Source of the DNA: Scolanthus callimorphus
Lineage: Eukaryota; Cnidaria; Anthozoa; Actiniaria; Edwardsiidae
DNA: 64,000 nt
NCBI GenBank assembly: GCA_033964015.1
Contig: CM066919.1
Span: forward strand, 2,818,101-2,882,100
Direction of reading: 5' to 3'
Shown: piece by piece, positions 8,227 to 20,787 of the stretch
How the letters are laid out: each line of letters starts with the position of its first letter
How positions within the stretch are numbered: the stretch's first letter is position 1
Notes under the pieces: generated by a model
Seen by the model: the letters and a program-made list of their open reading frames with translations, nothing else
Database searches by the model: none
What the model was told of the DNA's origin: nothing
Made by a program: the position numbers and the translations under genes

Positions 8227-10848
8227 TCAAACTCTTTCTTTGATGACCAGTTTGTAATGTTCCGGGTGAACCACGACTCCGGCAATCCCTTTCAAGGTTG
8301 GGAGGGGATGGTCGGGGGATCTTGTGAACTCGAACTGGTGAAGTATCCTAGCGCTGATCAGGAACAACTCGGTCTTCGCCAGCGACTGGCCGAGGCAGCT
8401 TCTTCTTCCAGCACTGAAGGGCAAAAAGGCTCTTTCGCCAGCGGCGGTGAATTTCCCTTCCGCATCTAGAAACCTTTTTGGGTTAAAATCTTCGGGGTTT
8501 TGCCAGTCGTCTTCGTTATGGTGAATGGACCAAAGGTTTGGGATAACTGTGGTTCCTTTAGGGATGTCATAACCTGCCAAGTTGGTGTCACATGTGGCTT
8601 TGTGGGGCAAGGAGAGCGGGACTAGTGTCTTAAGACGGAGCACTTCAGCCACTACGGAATCAAAGTATGGTAAGTTGTGGCGGTCTCGCAAGTCAGGGAG
8701 GCGACCAGACCCGATCACCTTGTCCATCTCTCTATGGATCTTCGCCTGGACCTCGGGATATCTGACCATAAAAGCTAACAACCAACGAACGGCTGTGGTG
8801 GTGGTCTCGAATCCTGCGTTAAAGACGTCTTGCATTGTCATCATGATATTATCTTCACTCAGGGGCTCGTACTTGCCATACCCAGGGTCACTCTTTTCGT
8901 CTTCAGCTGCTTGCAGCAAGGCGTCCGTCAAATCGTTGATCTGGAAATTATTGTTGGCGTTTTCGATCTGGAACTTTTCTTTGTGGTCATAGTACTGACG
9001 GCTGATGATGTCGTCTCTGATGGCTTTGCCTCGGTCCACGAGTCTGGCGGTCTTGAATGGTAAGTATCGAAGCCAAGGAAACATGTCTAGAATATTGTAA
9101 CTGCCAAATATGTGGATAAAGATATCGTTATATTCCACGATTCGCTGGAATTCCGGGTCGTCCACGCTGTAACTGTGACCATACACTAGCGAACAGATAA
9201 CATTTAGTACAGCCACTGCAATGTCGTCCTTAGGGTCCACAGGGTTCCCATCGTGAGCTATGAACCTCTGCGCAAGCTCGTCAACTTCGATGCATATTTT
9301 GTCTGTGGGTAAAGGGAACTCGGCGTTATATCAAAACAAAAAGCTGGCGCTACAGTTCGATTCGACGTCTATTTAGAAAAATCCAAATTTCGCCTACTTC
9401 CAGCGAAAAGTGTCGCGTTTGAAACCTCCAAAATGAGTAATGACCAGGCGAAAACTTGCTTTTGGCTAGAAAAATGACCTACTGGACATGACAAGGGCCC
9501 TAACAATGATTCAGACCTCGAATGAACGTCCTGCCTGAACTTCCTGCCAACTCTAGGAACTTTTAGGAACAAAACGGAAAGGTCACTTGAAAACAACGGA
9601 GCCGCGCTCTTACCTTCCAACCTTTTGAGTCCGCTGCCGTACATCTTCAATGCGGAGTGCGCTATCCTGCGCAGGCGCACCATCGTCGTAGTAAAATCGG
9701 CACAGATAATGTTAGCAGTGTCACGACTGAGGTAGTCGCCAACAAACGTGTAAGGTCGGCCGGAAAACTCGTCCTTCCTTGTCAGAAGCGCCTCACGAGC
9801 CAAATCAGCTGGGGGAGAAAACAAAACAATTCCATTTGCAACCGGTTTATTTTACTAAATATGCGTGTGTAGAATTGAATATTCTACATTTTCAGATAAC
9901 TATTAAATTAGCTCATTAACATCAACACCAGAAAGGCCTATAATGCTGCCGCCTCGCAGCCTCGCCTCTTGGCTCGGCTACTCGTTGGCAATAAGCCGTA
10001 GTTTTTGCAAAATGCCTACAAGGGAACTGGGGCGAGCCGCGCGGGTTCTCTATGATGCTCAAAATAGATCTGGCCTGGATGCTAAGCTACATGTACATCC
10101 AACATGGAGGATGCTTTGAAAGATCGAGTTGCTAAAATTCTGGACGTTCTCGCTCAAAGTTCAGTGTTTTTCTGGCAAATGTCGCCGAAATTCTTATCAT
10201 CACTTATCATCACATCACTTCCAAATATGGTAAATACTTTTAAATTTGGTTTTGGCCGTGAGCGTTTCAAAAACGACGGTTTTGATCAGGGTATTTTTGA
10301 TATACTTTGACGAAATGGACGTCCTATTGTCTGTGAAACAATAGAACGAGGAGCATCACAATATATCTATACCTCGTTCTATTGTTTCACGGACAATAGC
10401 GCTATTCACTGTTTATCAACATTGCCATTGTAATGCTAAAGTACCAACCGTAGATTGGATAGCGCCCTTTGTTCTGTGAACCAATCGATCCTTTGTTGGC
10501 ACATTAATAACAATGGATGACGTCAGCGTGAACAGCGCTATAGGACGTCCTTTTGGTCAATGAGAACGAGTGCTAACCGCTCCGCACATACACCACACAC
10601 ACACCTGTGTTAATGATGACACACCGCTGGCCGCCAGGTAGCGTCAAGCTATAGATCTTCCCATAATCCTTTGCGAGGTTGTCGAAGGCCAGATGTCTCA
10701 GGGGGCCCATCAGCTGTGGCAAATTTCCAATCAGGGGGTAAGGCTTGGGACCAGGAGGGAAGTTGAAAAGTTCTTCTCTCCTTTTACGGGTTGTGAAGAA
10801 GAACAACGCAACGATGAAGGCTGCTGATACGATGAGTTCGAAGATCAT
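8227..10848 (-). CDS. Microsomal cytochrome P450 (clan 2, CYP1/CYP17/CYP2-like), complete
   Basis: The coding exons are 10848-10605, 9808-9614 and 9302-8227. Both introns are GT-AG in phase 1. The joined length is 1515 bp, giving 504 aa, normal for the family. Residues 1-20 form an ER membrane anchor, then a basic stretch and the PPGP hinge (about 31-34). The I-helix oxygen-binding motif is AGFETT (309-314), the K-helix ExxR is EVLR (366-369), a PERF-like NPKRF is at 420-424, and the haem loop FSAGRRSCLG (442-451) has ligand Cys449. It would be an NADPH-P450-reductase-dependent monooxygenase; sequence does not reveal the substrate. The CYP1/17/2 grouping rests on overall look only. Oddity: the C-helix Trp of the usual WxxxR is Met (MVRLR). 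A splice acceptor just upstream of the ATG (exon from 10865) suggests a 5' UTR intron. Confidence 0.93.
10317..10551. mobile_element. Hairpin/MITE in P450 intron 1
   Basis: A strong stem (tgaaacaatagaacgagg ... cctcgttctattgtttca, within 10324-10400) lies inside outer inverted ends ggacgtcctat ... ataggacgtcc. Confidence 0.6.
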
Positions 10849-10987
10849 TTTGATGGGTAGAGTACCTGAAAGAAGAAGTGTTTTTAATCAAACAAGTTTA
10901 CTCACCTGTTGCAAAAAAAGTTGCACCCGGTGGACGGCATCCCTCGGTACGCATGCGTCATGGGAGAGCCCTTTACGAGCCAAACAC

Positions 10988-11203
10988 AACCTCGTCCCCA
11001 GGGTCTTGTGGGTAATTTTCAAGATGGCGGTTGATCGAGCACAAGACCCTGGGGAAGGCTGAGTCACATGACCCTTTCGAAACAAAGGACAACCTCGTTC
11101 CCATGTCCTCAAACAGTGGTCATGTGACTCAGCCTGCTCCAGGGTCTTCTCCCCGATTAACCGCCATTTTGAAAACGACCGAGAAGACCCTGGGGACGAG
11201 GTT
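10988..11203. mobile_element. Nested inverted-repeat element
   Basis: The outer 20 bp arms are aacctcgtccccagggtctt and its complement. A second inverted repeat is nested inside at about 11039-11150 (aaggctgagtcacatgac ... gtcatgtgactcagcct). Confidence 0.7.
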
Positions 11204-11436
11204 GAGCCAAACAGTTTTAAATATAGGGATCAGTCAGCCGCCATTTTGTCAGCAACATACTAAGTCGAAGAAATCATCCATTTCCATCTGCTGATTTAGG
11301 GAATGTACTGCGATATTTTCGATTGAATTCGGTAAATAAAGAAGTGAAGGTGTCTACCTTGTTCAATTATAGTAGAATGGGAGCGAGTGTACATTGTTAT
11401 AACGAGTGACCGGTAGCTTGTTCAGACCCGAATTGT

Positions 11437-12249
11437 CCCCTCAAAACCGAGAATCTACTTACAATATAATGCACACCAGATAATAAAGTAAGTACGTATT
11501 CTTTATTTGTTTCTATATAGATATCTAAGACATTTTTGTAAACAATTTGGCTATTTTTTAAACTTTTTCCAGTAGCCTGTGAGGCCTATGATGTATCCTT
11601 CAGTACATCACGGATAATTTCTTTTCAAGGGTCTAGTTGTCAGCCGTCTTTTCCGACGATATGAATAGACGAATTACATGTAGAAATCTCCAAATAATAA
11701 TCTGCAAACAAAGTTTTATTTTCGGGTTGATTTCCATGCAATTTCGAACAAGACACACTTTCGCTTTACACAGCGTTATAGGATGAATAATGTACATGTT
11801 CGACCATTTTCGGGGAAAAGGGATTAATATTTCTCCAATAACATCGACCCAAATTAAGCCGTTCATTTTTGTCATCAGTGGTGACAGTGGTCTCAAGCAC
11901 CAATTCACAAAACCAGCGGTTTGAGTTCGCAGGCTCAGGGTCGAAACCATGATGGCACCCAACGAGAATTCAAATTAAAATGGACCAATCACACGACAGG
12001 AGATTGGTCCGTTGTGATTTCGAACTCCTGAGCTTGCGACCTCCAACCGCGCTGGTTTTGTCTGAATTGGTGCTCGCATACCTTGTTATGGGGGAGAGTG
12101 TACGTTGGACCCAAATTCTCCCCTCAAAACCGAGAATCTACTCACCATTAAGTAAGTATTCTTTATTTGTTTCCATAGATATTTAAGACATTTTTTTAAA
12201 CAATTCGGCTATTTTTAAACTTTTTCCAGTAGCCTGTGACTAGGCCTAT
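11437..12249. repeat. Direct repeats bracketing a palindromic block
   Basis: A segment at 11437-11591 (start cccctcaaaaccgagaatct, end agtagcctgtgaggcctatg) recurs at 12120-12249 at high identity. Between them, 11903-12075 is an imperfect palindrome (caattcacaaaaccagcgg ... gcgctggttttgtctgaattg). The nature of the unit is not clear; it could be a duplication around a foldback element. Confidence 0.6.
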
Positions 12250-12832
12250 GGATAGCGCCAAACAGAGCCGGGAATTGTTTAGGCTTTCTTCTAAAATAGT
12301 TTATTTTGAAAAGGAAAAGCAGGAAAAGTTTGATAACAGAAGCTTGGCAGCTTATATGTATCAAAACCACTCTTATTTTCATCTTCAACTGTGTGAGCAT
12401 CAAATGTCAAGTGCTCATCGAAAAGACTTGTAATATTTCAATGTTATGTTCAGGGTGACTGAACCAGCTAGGATGTTGAGGAGGAGCTGTTAGACAAGCT
12501 CACGTCTCAACGTAGTGTTGCAAACTCAGTCAAGGTCAGTTTCATTTGCATTAGGAACGGCTTTAAAACCCTTTCTCGCCTAATTAATGAAACAGAGCAA
12601 GAAATGAGGGGTTCCTCTGTTTCCCTGCGATAATGCCGTCCACTATATTATTATATAGACACGAGTGTTTTTACTGGGAAATACGCCACTCGTAGATCTC
12701 ATACGAAGCTACATCCTGGTCCTCAGTGACATATTTTCCATATCCTCACTAGTGAGGATATCTGTCAAAACAAAAGTGATTGGAAATCAATTTGGAATAC
12801 TTTTTATGGTTTGTCTATATAATAAAAAGAAA

Positions 12833-12968
12833 ATTACACGGTGGCTTGAAGATATGAGTTTTATTTTCTCGTGTCAAAAACAATATTTTACTCATTCGCT
12901 GCGCTCATTCGTAAATATTGTTCTTGCCACTCGAAAATAAAACTCATATCTTCGCGCCACCGTGTAAT
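12833..12968. mobile_element. Foldback/MITE, 136 bp
   Basis: attacacggtggc, then gaagatatgagttttatttt, is reverse-complemented at the right (aaaataaaactcatatcttc, then gccaccgtgtaat). The inner arms are caatatttta and aaatattg. Confidence 0.8.
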
Positions 12969-12989
12969 ATCCTCTATATATTACTTTGT

Positions 12990-13270
12990 CTTTACCCCAG
13001 GGGGGATACTCGGGTATAAAATTGACGGGGGGAGGGGGGTTCGACGTATTTTTCAGTAAAAGTATTTTTTGGGGACTTGAAAATCACTACCAGGTATTTG
13101 TTTTTTTGTGTTTGGGGAGGGGGGGGGAATGAAAAATCCGCCGGTATTTTGGTGGCTGAAACAGGCTAGTTGATCCTTAAATTAAAAAAGTTGGGTATTT
13201 TTGGGGTTAAAATTTTGCAAGGTATTTTTTTAGGTATAATTTATGCTCGGGTATTTTTTGGGTGAAATTT
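12990..13270. repeat. G-rich dispersed repeat of gggtattttttgggg type
   Basis: Runs of gggtattttt / ggtatttttt recur with polyG stretches (ggggggagggggg). The opening ggggatactcgggtat is related to the style of the block at 23630-24060. Confidence 0.45.
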
Positions 13271-14816
13271 AGAGCTCCGCTTGCCCTATCGAGGCGCAAA
13301 CATAGGGAGAGGTGACATTTCGATCAGCAAATAAACAGACTTCGGCACCGAATGACGAAACTATAAAGAAAACAAAATGTCCAAGGCGTCTCATCGCTCT
13401 GTCATGCTGTACCAAAGGTTACCCAGTTAAATGGGAGTACAAGGCTTTTAAAGTGACATCTATGGAATTTTGCGGTTATTCTAAAAATGTTTATGTTACT
13501 TCAAGATCCGGGTAGTGCATTTTGTTTTTCTTTTGATCATGTAAAATGAGATATTTAACATCGTATCACGACAAGTTCAAAGAGACTGTCTGAAAAGCGC
13601 TGCTACATGCTTTAACAAACTGTGAAAAGCAACTCGCACAAGACGTGACAAGACAATCGATGTTACGGTCAAGCATCTCACAACCTTGAGTGCCAGACAG
13701 TCGATCACAGCATGGAGTTGTTATGCGGAATAATATGCCGCATATAACCCCATGATCACAGCTAAGCGGATACATTGTTCAACTTTTGAAGTAAAATTAT
13801 TTTTTTAAGCGTTGCAAAGAAATAGGTAGAAAATTGCTTGGTAAAAAGTATGCATAAGCTTTTTAAATATAAAATCCCTCTTTTAATATGAACTTTCAAA
13901 GTATGCAGAGATGTCGCGGCAAAGGATACCCAGTAATCTTAAAGTCAATATAAAATTGGATTAGGTGCTCTAGCTTCAAGCTTTGGATAACGAAAACATA
14001 AGGACAGAATTAGCATCAAAATGTTTGTTACTCACCAATTAGCAATTCATATCTGGCGTGTGTTTACACTGGCAAAACAACAAAGTGTTTTTGCTTTGTT
14101 TTTGAGAAGTTACAGTGTTACAAAAAGAACAACTTTGTTTTATGTATCAACAATTATGCTAGTAAACCGTTTTGTTGTTAAGGTCTTTCAAACTGAAAGT
14201 GGGGGTGAACATTTTATTTCTTTATAGCAACTGTCTAGTTTGTTTCAAAAGTATTTTATTATCCTTAAAGTGACAGTGAACCAATGCAGTATATAGATGG
14301 TAAACAAGTGTAACCTTGCCGAACCACAAGGGATTGCTTCGCACGCGAAAGATGTTTCACATCCTTTTGTATCAAATTCGCCGCTTGTAACAACTTACTT
14401 ATCGTCTTTCCCATGCATGCAAAAAAAAAGAAAACAAAACAAAAATCCGAATAGGGGTGCTTAGGTTGGTACGCTTCTGTCTTGTATTCAAAATTGTATT
14501 AAAAAGACAAGTTCCGGCCCGCAACGAATGTTTTAGTTTTCGTGTACGCGGATGAGTTTGGCTCTTGGTTGTCGAGAGATTTCCTGAAAACCCAATTAGT
14601 TCCCAATCCGTCAAACTGCAAACTTAATATGTGCTTTTTCCATTCATTAAGGTAAAAAAGACCTCATTTTTCAAACGTTTTGGACAATAAACAGCCCTGA
14701 TAAATCACTATTTCTCATGCATGTACCAGGAGAAACCCAGCGAAAAGTGCTTTAGTGCTCTTGAGGCGCTCTCGCCATCTTCTTTTTCTTAGCCTATTAG
14801 ACGTTTTTTATGTATA
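13271..14816. other. Intergenic, no feature recognised
   Basis: Only short, composition-driven ORFs occur here. No domain, RNA gene or clear inverted repeat was seen. Confidence 0.4.
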
Positions 14817-15424
14817 ATGCACCAGTCAATTGACAACCCCGCACCCCCCCATTCGCGCATTAGCGGGGCATTTACCTTTTTGGCAAGTGAAAGGCAGTGA
14901 GCGCCTCGGTTTGCGGGGACAATCTGAGAGGTGAATGCACCGTCCCCGGGGTAATAATTAAGAGTGAATGTGCTCCTTGCCCAACGAATTTAGAAATATA
15001 ACACAAAGGATTTTTACTCACTGAAAAGAGTCATGTCGATGGTGCCCAGTTTTCAATGCAGCCGCAGCCAAACGCAAAGCGCAATAAAACCTTATTTTTC
15101 TACTTGCATGTACTTTCGCTAGTGTAGATTAAAATTTAATATGTGTAATTCAAGTAACAAAAATCTGTATTTATCGTGTCTTTTGTGAAGTAAGGGGCTG
15201 TTCATATGGAGGTGAGACAGCCCGGAAAGTGGGCTGCCTTCTGTTGTGTTGTGTCCCGGGAAGAGAGTGACTCCCCGCTCGATGTACTGTGTGGAAGCCG
15301 TGAAAGAAAGCGCATCTCCCGACCAACGGGGCAGTAATGTAGTGTGAATTCTGTACGAAAGCCCCGCTAGTACCCCGCTAATGCGCGAATGGGGGGGTGC
15401 GGGGCTGTCAATTGACTGGTGCAT
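14817..15424. mobile_element. Non-autonomous TIR element, 608 bp, inverted repeats of about 50 bp
   Basis: atgcaccagtcaattgacaa, then ccccgcacccccc and attcgcgcattagcgggg, is reverse-complemented at the right end. There is no transposase. The 168-codon antisense ORF across the right half shows no recognisable motif. Confidence 0.8.
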
Positions 15425-16649
15425 AACTGTAAATGTAAAAGAAATGGCAAATAATTGAATTGAATTGAAAACCTTCATTAACAGGAATGTCCAAAGGACG
15501 GGGATGTCCAAAGTCAAGCTAGAATTTAACATTTCATGGCAACAGTAGCAGTTATAAATTCTAATTCCAAAAGGACTTTCCAGTTTGGTTCTTGAAAGGA
15601 TGGTCCACCCTAAAAACCATTTCACAATATTTTATGCAACTCAACTAGGACGCCCTACTCCAAACATTGAATCTCAGGAGTTAGTTTACGTAAACTTTCA
15701 ATGGCAATAGCTGCATCCAATTTGTTTACTAGAAAGATAATCTACAATTGCATTGATTGCTTTGATGGTATGTGACAGGTTACCTCTAGTGCTTCTGTGC
15801 TTGAAGTCGAGTTTTCTTCTGATCTAGAGGTGTGGGAACAGCTCCAAATACTCCAAACTCCGGCGGAGGAAGTCAACTTTGGTCTCGTGGGCGGCGAAAG
15901 TGTCCTGCTCTCCCACGCAAAAACGGGTCCTTTAAATAGACTTGCTTGTCTCAGTTGCTACGTGACAGTATTAAATTGTTAGCATTCGCTGTCATAGCGG
16001 ATCGCTTTCCGAAGCCGCCGGCCTCACGATCGAAGTTGACCTTGGTGAGCGCTACGTGGCCACTCAGAGCTCACAAATAAGCTTAGGCATTTTCGTAGAG
16101 TGGAAAAACAAAATACCAAACGTTGTTTACATTGCTTCTTGCGCGAGGGTTGACCTGGAAATTTTCTCATGTCCGGGATCGATTAAACGAAAACCGGAAT
16201 CAAGTGCTGTGTTTAGAAGCACATGCGTTTAGCACACTCACTAAGTGAGTACAAGTTCCGTTAGCCAGTCCTGTAGCAGGGGAGGGGCGGGGAACCTCGC
16301 TTCCCTGTTAAATAACCGGGCGTTCCCGATGGAACTTCTGCCTGATTTGAGAATATTACAGATATAAGGCTCCCCAATATTTTTCAAGGAATCCCATGAT
16401 ATCCATCGCTGTCAACATGCAATAAAGGAGCGATCTTGACCAGACTAGCTGGCTTCTTCTTGGATACTCGGCATACAGTGAAAACCTGGATTTTTAGAAC
16501 TTGTTACTAGGCTAGAATTATCGATGTGAACCCCATGTTTCCTTGTATTTTCAAATCAAATAAGAACCTATGTTTGACTATTTTAGGCTAAAATTCTAGG
16601 TTCTTATACGCGGGTTTTTACTGTACTTTGATGGGCTGGACGACAAACG
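15425..16649. other. Intergenic, no gene recognised
   Basis: A 61-codon ORF at 15797-15982 shows nothing recognisable. A possible small dyad (gtgggaaca ... tgtcctgctctcccac) lies near 15830-15915. Confidence 0.35.
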
Positions 16650-16844
16650 CAGGGACGTCAGCCCTGTCGCTCGAAAACCTTGAGACACCAAAATATAGGG
16701 CTTTTGAGACACGAAAATACCAAATTATGTCTAGCAAAAAGAAAAAAAAAACCTTCGGCAATTTTTCAAAGAAAATCGGGAGACCGGGAGACGAGGTAAA
16801 AAACCGGGAGACTCCCGGCAAAACCGGGAGAGTTCACGTCCCTG
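16650..16844. mobile_element. CAGGGACGT-family MITE, 195 bp, 6 bp target duplication
   Basis: The ends are CAGGGACGTCA and TTCACGTCCCTG. caaacg flanks both sides (16644-16649, 16845-16850). The interior has aaaccgggag repeats. Sister copies are at 31844-31999 and 37167-37370. Confidence 0.75.
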
Positions 16845-17468
16845 CAAACGTGACATAAAATCTGAACCAAAGTTGCATCCTCTGATTCTTGTTCAGCTGG
16901 GATAAGATTTCAAATTCGATTGAGATGATTAGCATTGCTACACGACTGAAATTTTGTCTGCTCTCAAGTCTCTTCAAACAATCAATTCGCGCTTTGTCCT
17001 TGGACTTTATGGTCCAACTAATTAGTGTATCTCATAAAGACATTCCAAGCTCTCGGATCCAGGGTATGCGCGTGATAATTTTTGAACTTATCGAAAACCG
17101 ATCGTTGCACAATTTTGTGACGGCCTTTCGTATCGCGTGCTTTTTGCTGATAAAACAGATCCAGTCACGTGCCGATAAAGTATTCGCCAACTTCCTTCCG
17201 CTCGCCATGGTGCCACGATCAAAACATTCCAAAGTACAGAGGCTAGGATTGCCCGTAGCGTGTTTCCATTTAGCTCTGATTCACGTAACATTTGTTGTGC
17301 AACGCAATATATGACATTATAGAGTTCAACCTCCCGCCTTGGAGGTCCGACAAGGTTGGCTTGTTTGTCTACAACTTTGCAAATCACGTATTATTTCGCT
17401 TTCAGTTCGTATGCAGGGATCCCAAAGATGTTTGTGCCTTCCTTCCATGTCGCGAGCTCGGGACGCGT
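16845..17468. other. Intergenic, no gene recognised
   Basis: Overlapping ORFs of 141 and 99 codons on opposite strands show no motif and look like chance. Confidence 0.35.
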
Positions 17469-17765
17469 TTTTTTGTTGATAAACCCCCAGACGCTTGGGT
17501 TACCTGTGTTATCAATTACCGGTGCATATGTATATAGTAGTCGACTAATTTGTTGTTTAGTTTCTATATTTATAGAGTTTTAATTTCCCTACACTAAAAT
17601 AAGCTAACATAATCAGAGATAACAGACGTCAGGCCCGTATTCCTGACCCAAAAATGCAGACTATCTTGTTCGGCACGTGCTTTCATCACAAGAACAGTCC
17701 GGTCACGTTTCTGTAGTTTCTGAGGACAATTCCTCTTTTTTCCAAGAAAAAGAAAACGACATTAA
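17469..17765. repeat. Copy 1 of a direct repeat of about 300 bp, possible terminal repeat
   Basis: It shares gataaaccc..agacgcttgggttacctgtgtt, gtcgac, caggcccg, tgacccaaa..atgcag, ggcacgtgctt and cagt..gtcacgtt in the same order with 19690-19985. The two copies are about 2.2 kb apart. Confidence 0.55.
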
Positions 17766-18049
17766 GATTAACTTGAAATTAATTTAGATACAATGTCTGA
17801 ATCAAGTAGAACACGGCCAAAAACTAGATCGTAGTAGCCTTTTGTGTTCGGTTTATCTTCTGAAATGAAAATTATTATTACTGTTTTCGGCAGCGCTGAA
17901 ACTAGGTGTCAGCGCTTTTACACTCGTTAAAAGTATAGAAGAGAATTATAATTATTAGCTGCGTTTCAAAGCTTGGTTACGCCCCTTTAATTCTGCGAGC
18001 CTGCATCATGAAGACCTTTGAAATACCGTGTGTTTTCTTGGAAGAGCAC

Positions 18050-18160
18050 GTGAATGGGACCGTACATCGGCTCCTGAGGGTCGCGCAATCCATAGATTCC
18101 ATGTTATATCTAGAAGTCGGTGAACTCACAGGTCGGGTTTTTAATTAGGTGTATTTAAGG
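18050..18160. repeat. Dispersed segment shared with 22340-22460
   Basis: gggtcgcgcaatccat, then atctaga and acacaggtcggg..ttaggtgtat, recurs at 22375-22460 with changes. Confidence 0.5.
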
Positions 18161-18198
18161 ACTGGGAGATCTCAACTAGGGCCACGCGTATATATATA

Positions 18199-18968
18199 AT
18201 TATTATACATTGTACTCACTATATCGATTCTGATTGGCTAAGAGCGCGCGCTTTACTAGTGGGAATCACGCACTTTGAGGGTCTCCAAGAATCAGCATGC
18301 TGATTCTTCAAGAATCAGCTGATTCTTGATACGCGCGCAATGCATCATGGAACTAGAGCGCTTTCCCTATTTTAACAAGGCGCTTGTGCAAAATAAATTG
18401 CTTGACAGAAATAAAAGTATTTCTATTGAATCAATGTATAATAAAACAATTATTGAATTCGGTTTTTGTGATCTCCAGAATAAACAATATCTCGCCAAGT
18501 GGAATCAGGCTCGGCCTCACGCACAAAAACCTCATCCAATAATTGCTTATTATTATACATTGTCCTCACTATCTCAATTCTGATTGGCTAAAAGCGCGCG
18601 CTTTACTTTGGGAATCACGAACTTTGAGGGTCTCCAAGAATCAGCATGCTGATTCTTGAAGAATCAGCTAGCTGATTCTTGATTGTACGCGCGCAATGAA
18701 TCATAGGACTAAAGCACTTGAATGTTTTCCCTATTTAACAAGGCGCTTGTGTAAAAGAAATTGCTTGACAGAAAGTATTTTGACAGAAAAGTATTTCTAC
18801 TAAATCAATGTATAATAAAACAATTATTGAATTCGGTTTTTGTGATTTCCAGAATAAACTATGCCTCGCCAAGTGGAATCAGGCTCGGCCTTACGGCCTC
18901 GCCTGATTCCACTTGTCTCGACATTGTTTATTCTGGAAATCACAAAAACCTCATCCAATAATTGCTTA
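18199..18968. mobile_element. Two tandem copies of one MITE family
   Basis: Copy 1 (18199-18546) and copy 2 (18547-18968) both begin attattatacattgt and share ctgattggcta..gcgcgcgctttact, a gaatcagcatgctgattctt hairpin and caattattgaattcgg. Both end caaaaacctcatccaataattgctta. Copy 2 also has a palindrome at its right end (gtggaatcaggctcggcc and its complement). Confidence 0.75.
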
Positions 18969-19433
18969 ATAACGACTCATTTTTTCAATCGCGTAAACAG
19001 GTTCTATAATCAGGAGTTTAGAGTAAAATATAATTTTAGCACAAGGCAGACAACAAGCTTCTTGAGTATACAAAACACGAGGGCATGGGTATATGTCAGG
19101 GTTTAAGAAATTTCTATGAAACTATACTAGTTGAAAGATTTCTTAACAAACCTTTTCTTGGATTGCAATCATTCCTTTGGGAATTAAATAACAAAAGCGC
19201 GGCGGCCATGTTGGTGTACTGAAGAAAGGGAGCAAATGAACTTTCCTTTACCACCACATGCAAACCAAGAATAGACATACCGTCGTTATTTTGCTAATTT
19301 CTTGTGAATTGAACTTAATTAAAGATCAATAAATTAACTCTAAAATAGTTACATTCCCCCTTTAACACAATGTATCTAAAAGCCCCGGGTATGGTTATGA
19401 ACTTCTGGTATGGTTTAATCATGATGCACAGAC

Positions 19434-19590
19434 AGAATGTGAATACCAAGCAGTTCAAACAAGCCGTTACGTGAAGGCACGAGACGCTCAAGTCCTCAAG
19501 TGGGGCACCACGCTTCACTTCCTTGTGGAATGCCAATAACAACCTGAGGGGATGTCTTATTCAGACCATCTTAATATAGCTACGCTATTT
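19434..19590. repeat. Dispersed segment shared with 23018-23165
   Basis: acgtgaaggcacgagac, then ggcaccacgct, ccttgtggaatg, cctgagggg..tgtct and agaccatct..aatatagc occur in both places in the same order. Confidence 0.6.
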
Positions 19591-19689
19591 GCAGGCAGCT
19601 TTGTAAAATAGCAATACATATATCATTCTCAGAAACATGGCAAAGCTTTTGTTAGGTCAGCATTATGCTATGGTGACATTTGACAGAAT

Positions 19690-19985
19690 GTGTTATTCGA
19701 TAAACCCTAGACGCTTGGGTTACCTGTGTTGGCACAAAGCCGGGTGTATGAGTCGACAAATTTCCAAATTAGAGCTTCGTGAAAATGCATAATTGTATAT
19801 TTCTAATTCAGTCCTCTTAAGTAAAGAAAATCTAGTTAAAGATAAACTAAACGACAGGCCCGCGTGTCTGTCTGACCCAAAATGCAGAAGGAAATCCTGT
19901 GTGAGGCACGTGCTTCCATCAGTTCAGTCACGTTCTGGTAATATAGTCCAGAAGCATTTAATTTCTGGGAAATAAAGGAACTTTA
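19690..19985. repeat. Copy 2 of the direct repeat seen at 17469-17765
   Basis: Same orientation and order of shared blocks as copy 1. Together they bracket about 1.9 kb that holds the segments at 18050 and 19434 plus two inserted MITEs. Confidence 0.55.
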
Positions 19986-20787
19986 ACTTAGATTATAGGT
20001 TGAGTTTAAATTCATTTGTCGATTGCAATTCGGAGTTTGACCGTCCGAGCCAATAGCTCTTTTTCTCAAACAAACATACAAAGTAAAATAAAATAAAAAG
20101 TCGATTTTGGTGATTGCTCGACCATGTTAGCAAGCGTTTACCTATATACAGCTATTTCAATTAAAAGGTTGTCGTCATTAGAGCACAAATCGGTATGGTA
20201 TGGGCGTTATGGGTAAAAACAAAACATCTTTGATGATACCTCACTGGTGTGGCTGCTATTTCTAGAAAACAAACATGTCTAGTTTAACTTGTAACTCGTG
20301 TACTCAAACAGTGGGCCGATTCAAGACCACCTACCCAGACAACTTTGCGGTCTGGGCACGTGAGCATCAGACAACGTTTTTTGAAAATGGCTGTAGGATC
20401 AGGATTTGAAAGTCGATGAGAATGCTTGCTAGGTTTTTAGATGGAAATACGAGTCAAGCCATGTCTGTTTATGTTCAAGTACCCTTATACTCAATCTGAG
20501 CCGGCTGGGGCGTAAATGAGACAATCATGTACGATAATACAAAGTAATTCATTGAAGGTTGTTTCGAGAATTTGTCGTTAAAGAAACATAGAATACTATA
20601 TAGTTGCGACTCGTGCGATATCGTTTAATTTCGTGTGAAATTAAACATGGAATTCACTCGGTCAAGTGACGAACGTTTAGTCTTGAATCCCATGGCAAAG
20701 ACTTTTGAAAATATTTTAGTTAAATGATTCTCGAGCTTTGAACTTTCTTTGTGCACTGGTAACCTGTGTTTTGTCGAATTCAGCTTT
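19986..20787. other. Intergenic, no feature recognised
   Basis: No ORF with a motif, no RNA gene and no clear repeat was seen, apart from matches near the right edge to the element that follows. Confidence 0.35.

Noticed and set aside
8206..9063. Plus-strand ORFs of 77-136 codons opposite the P450
   Set aside because: They are shadows of the P450 last exon.
15119..15625. 168-codon minus ORF
   Set aside because: It crosses the inverted repeat of the 608 bp MITE, has no recognisable motif and is not in a credible gene context.
16889..17314. 141-codon plus ORF
   Set aside because: No motif, and overlapping ORFs exist on the other strand, consistent with chance.
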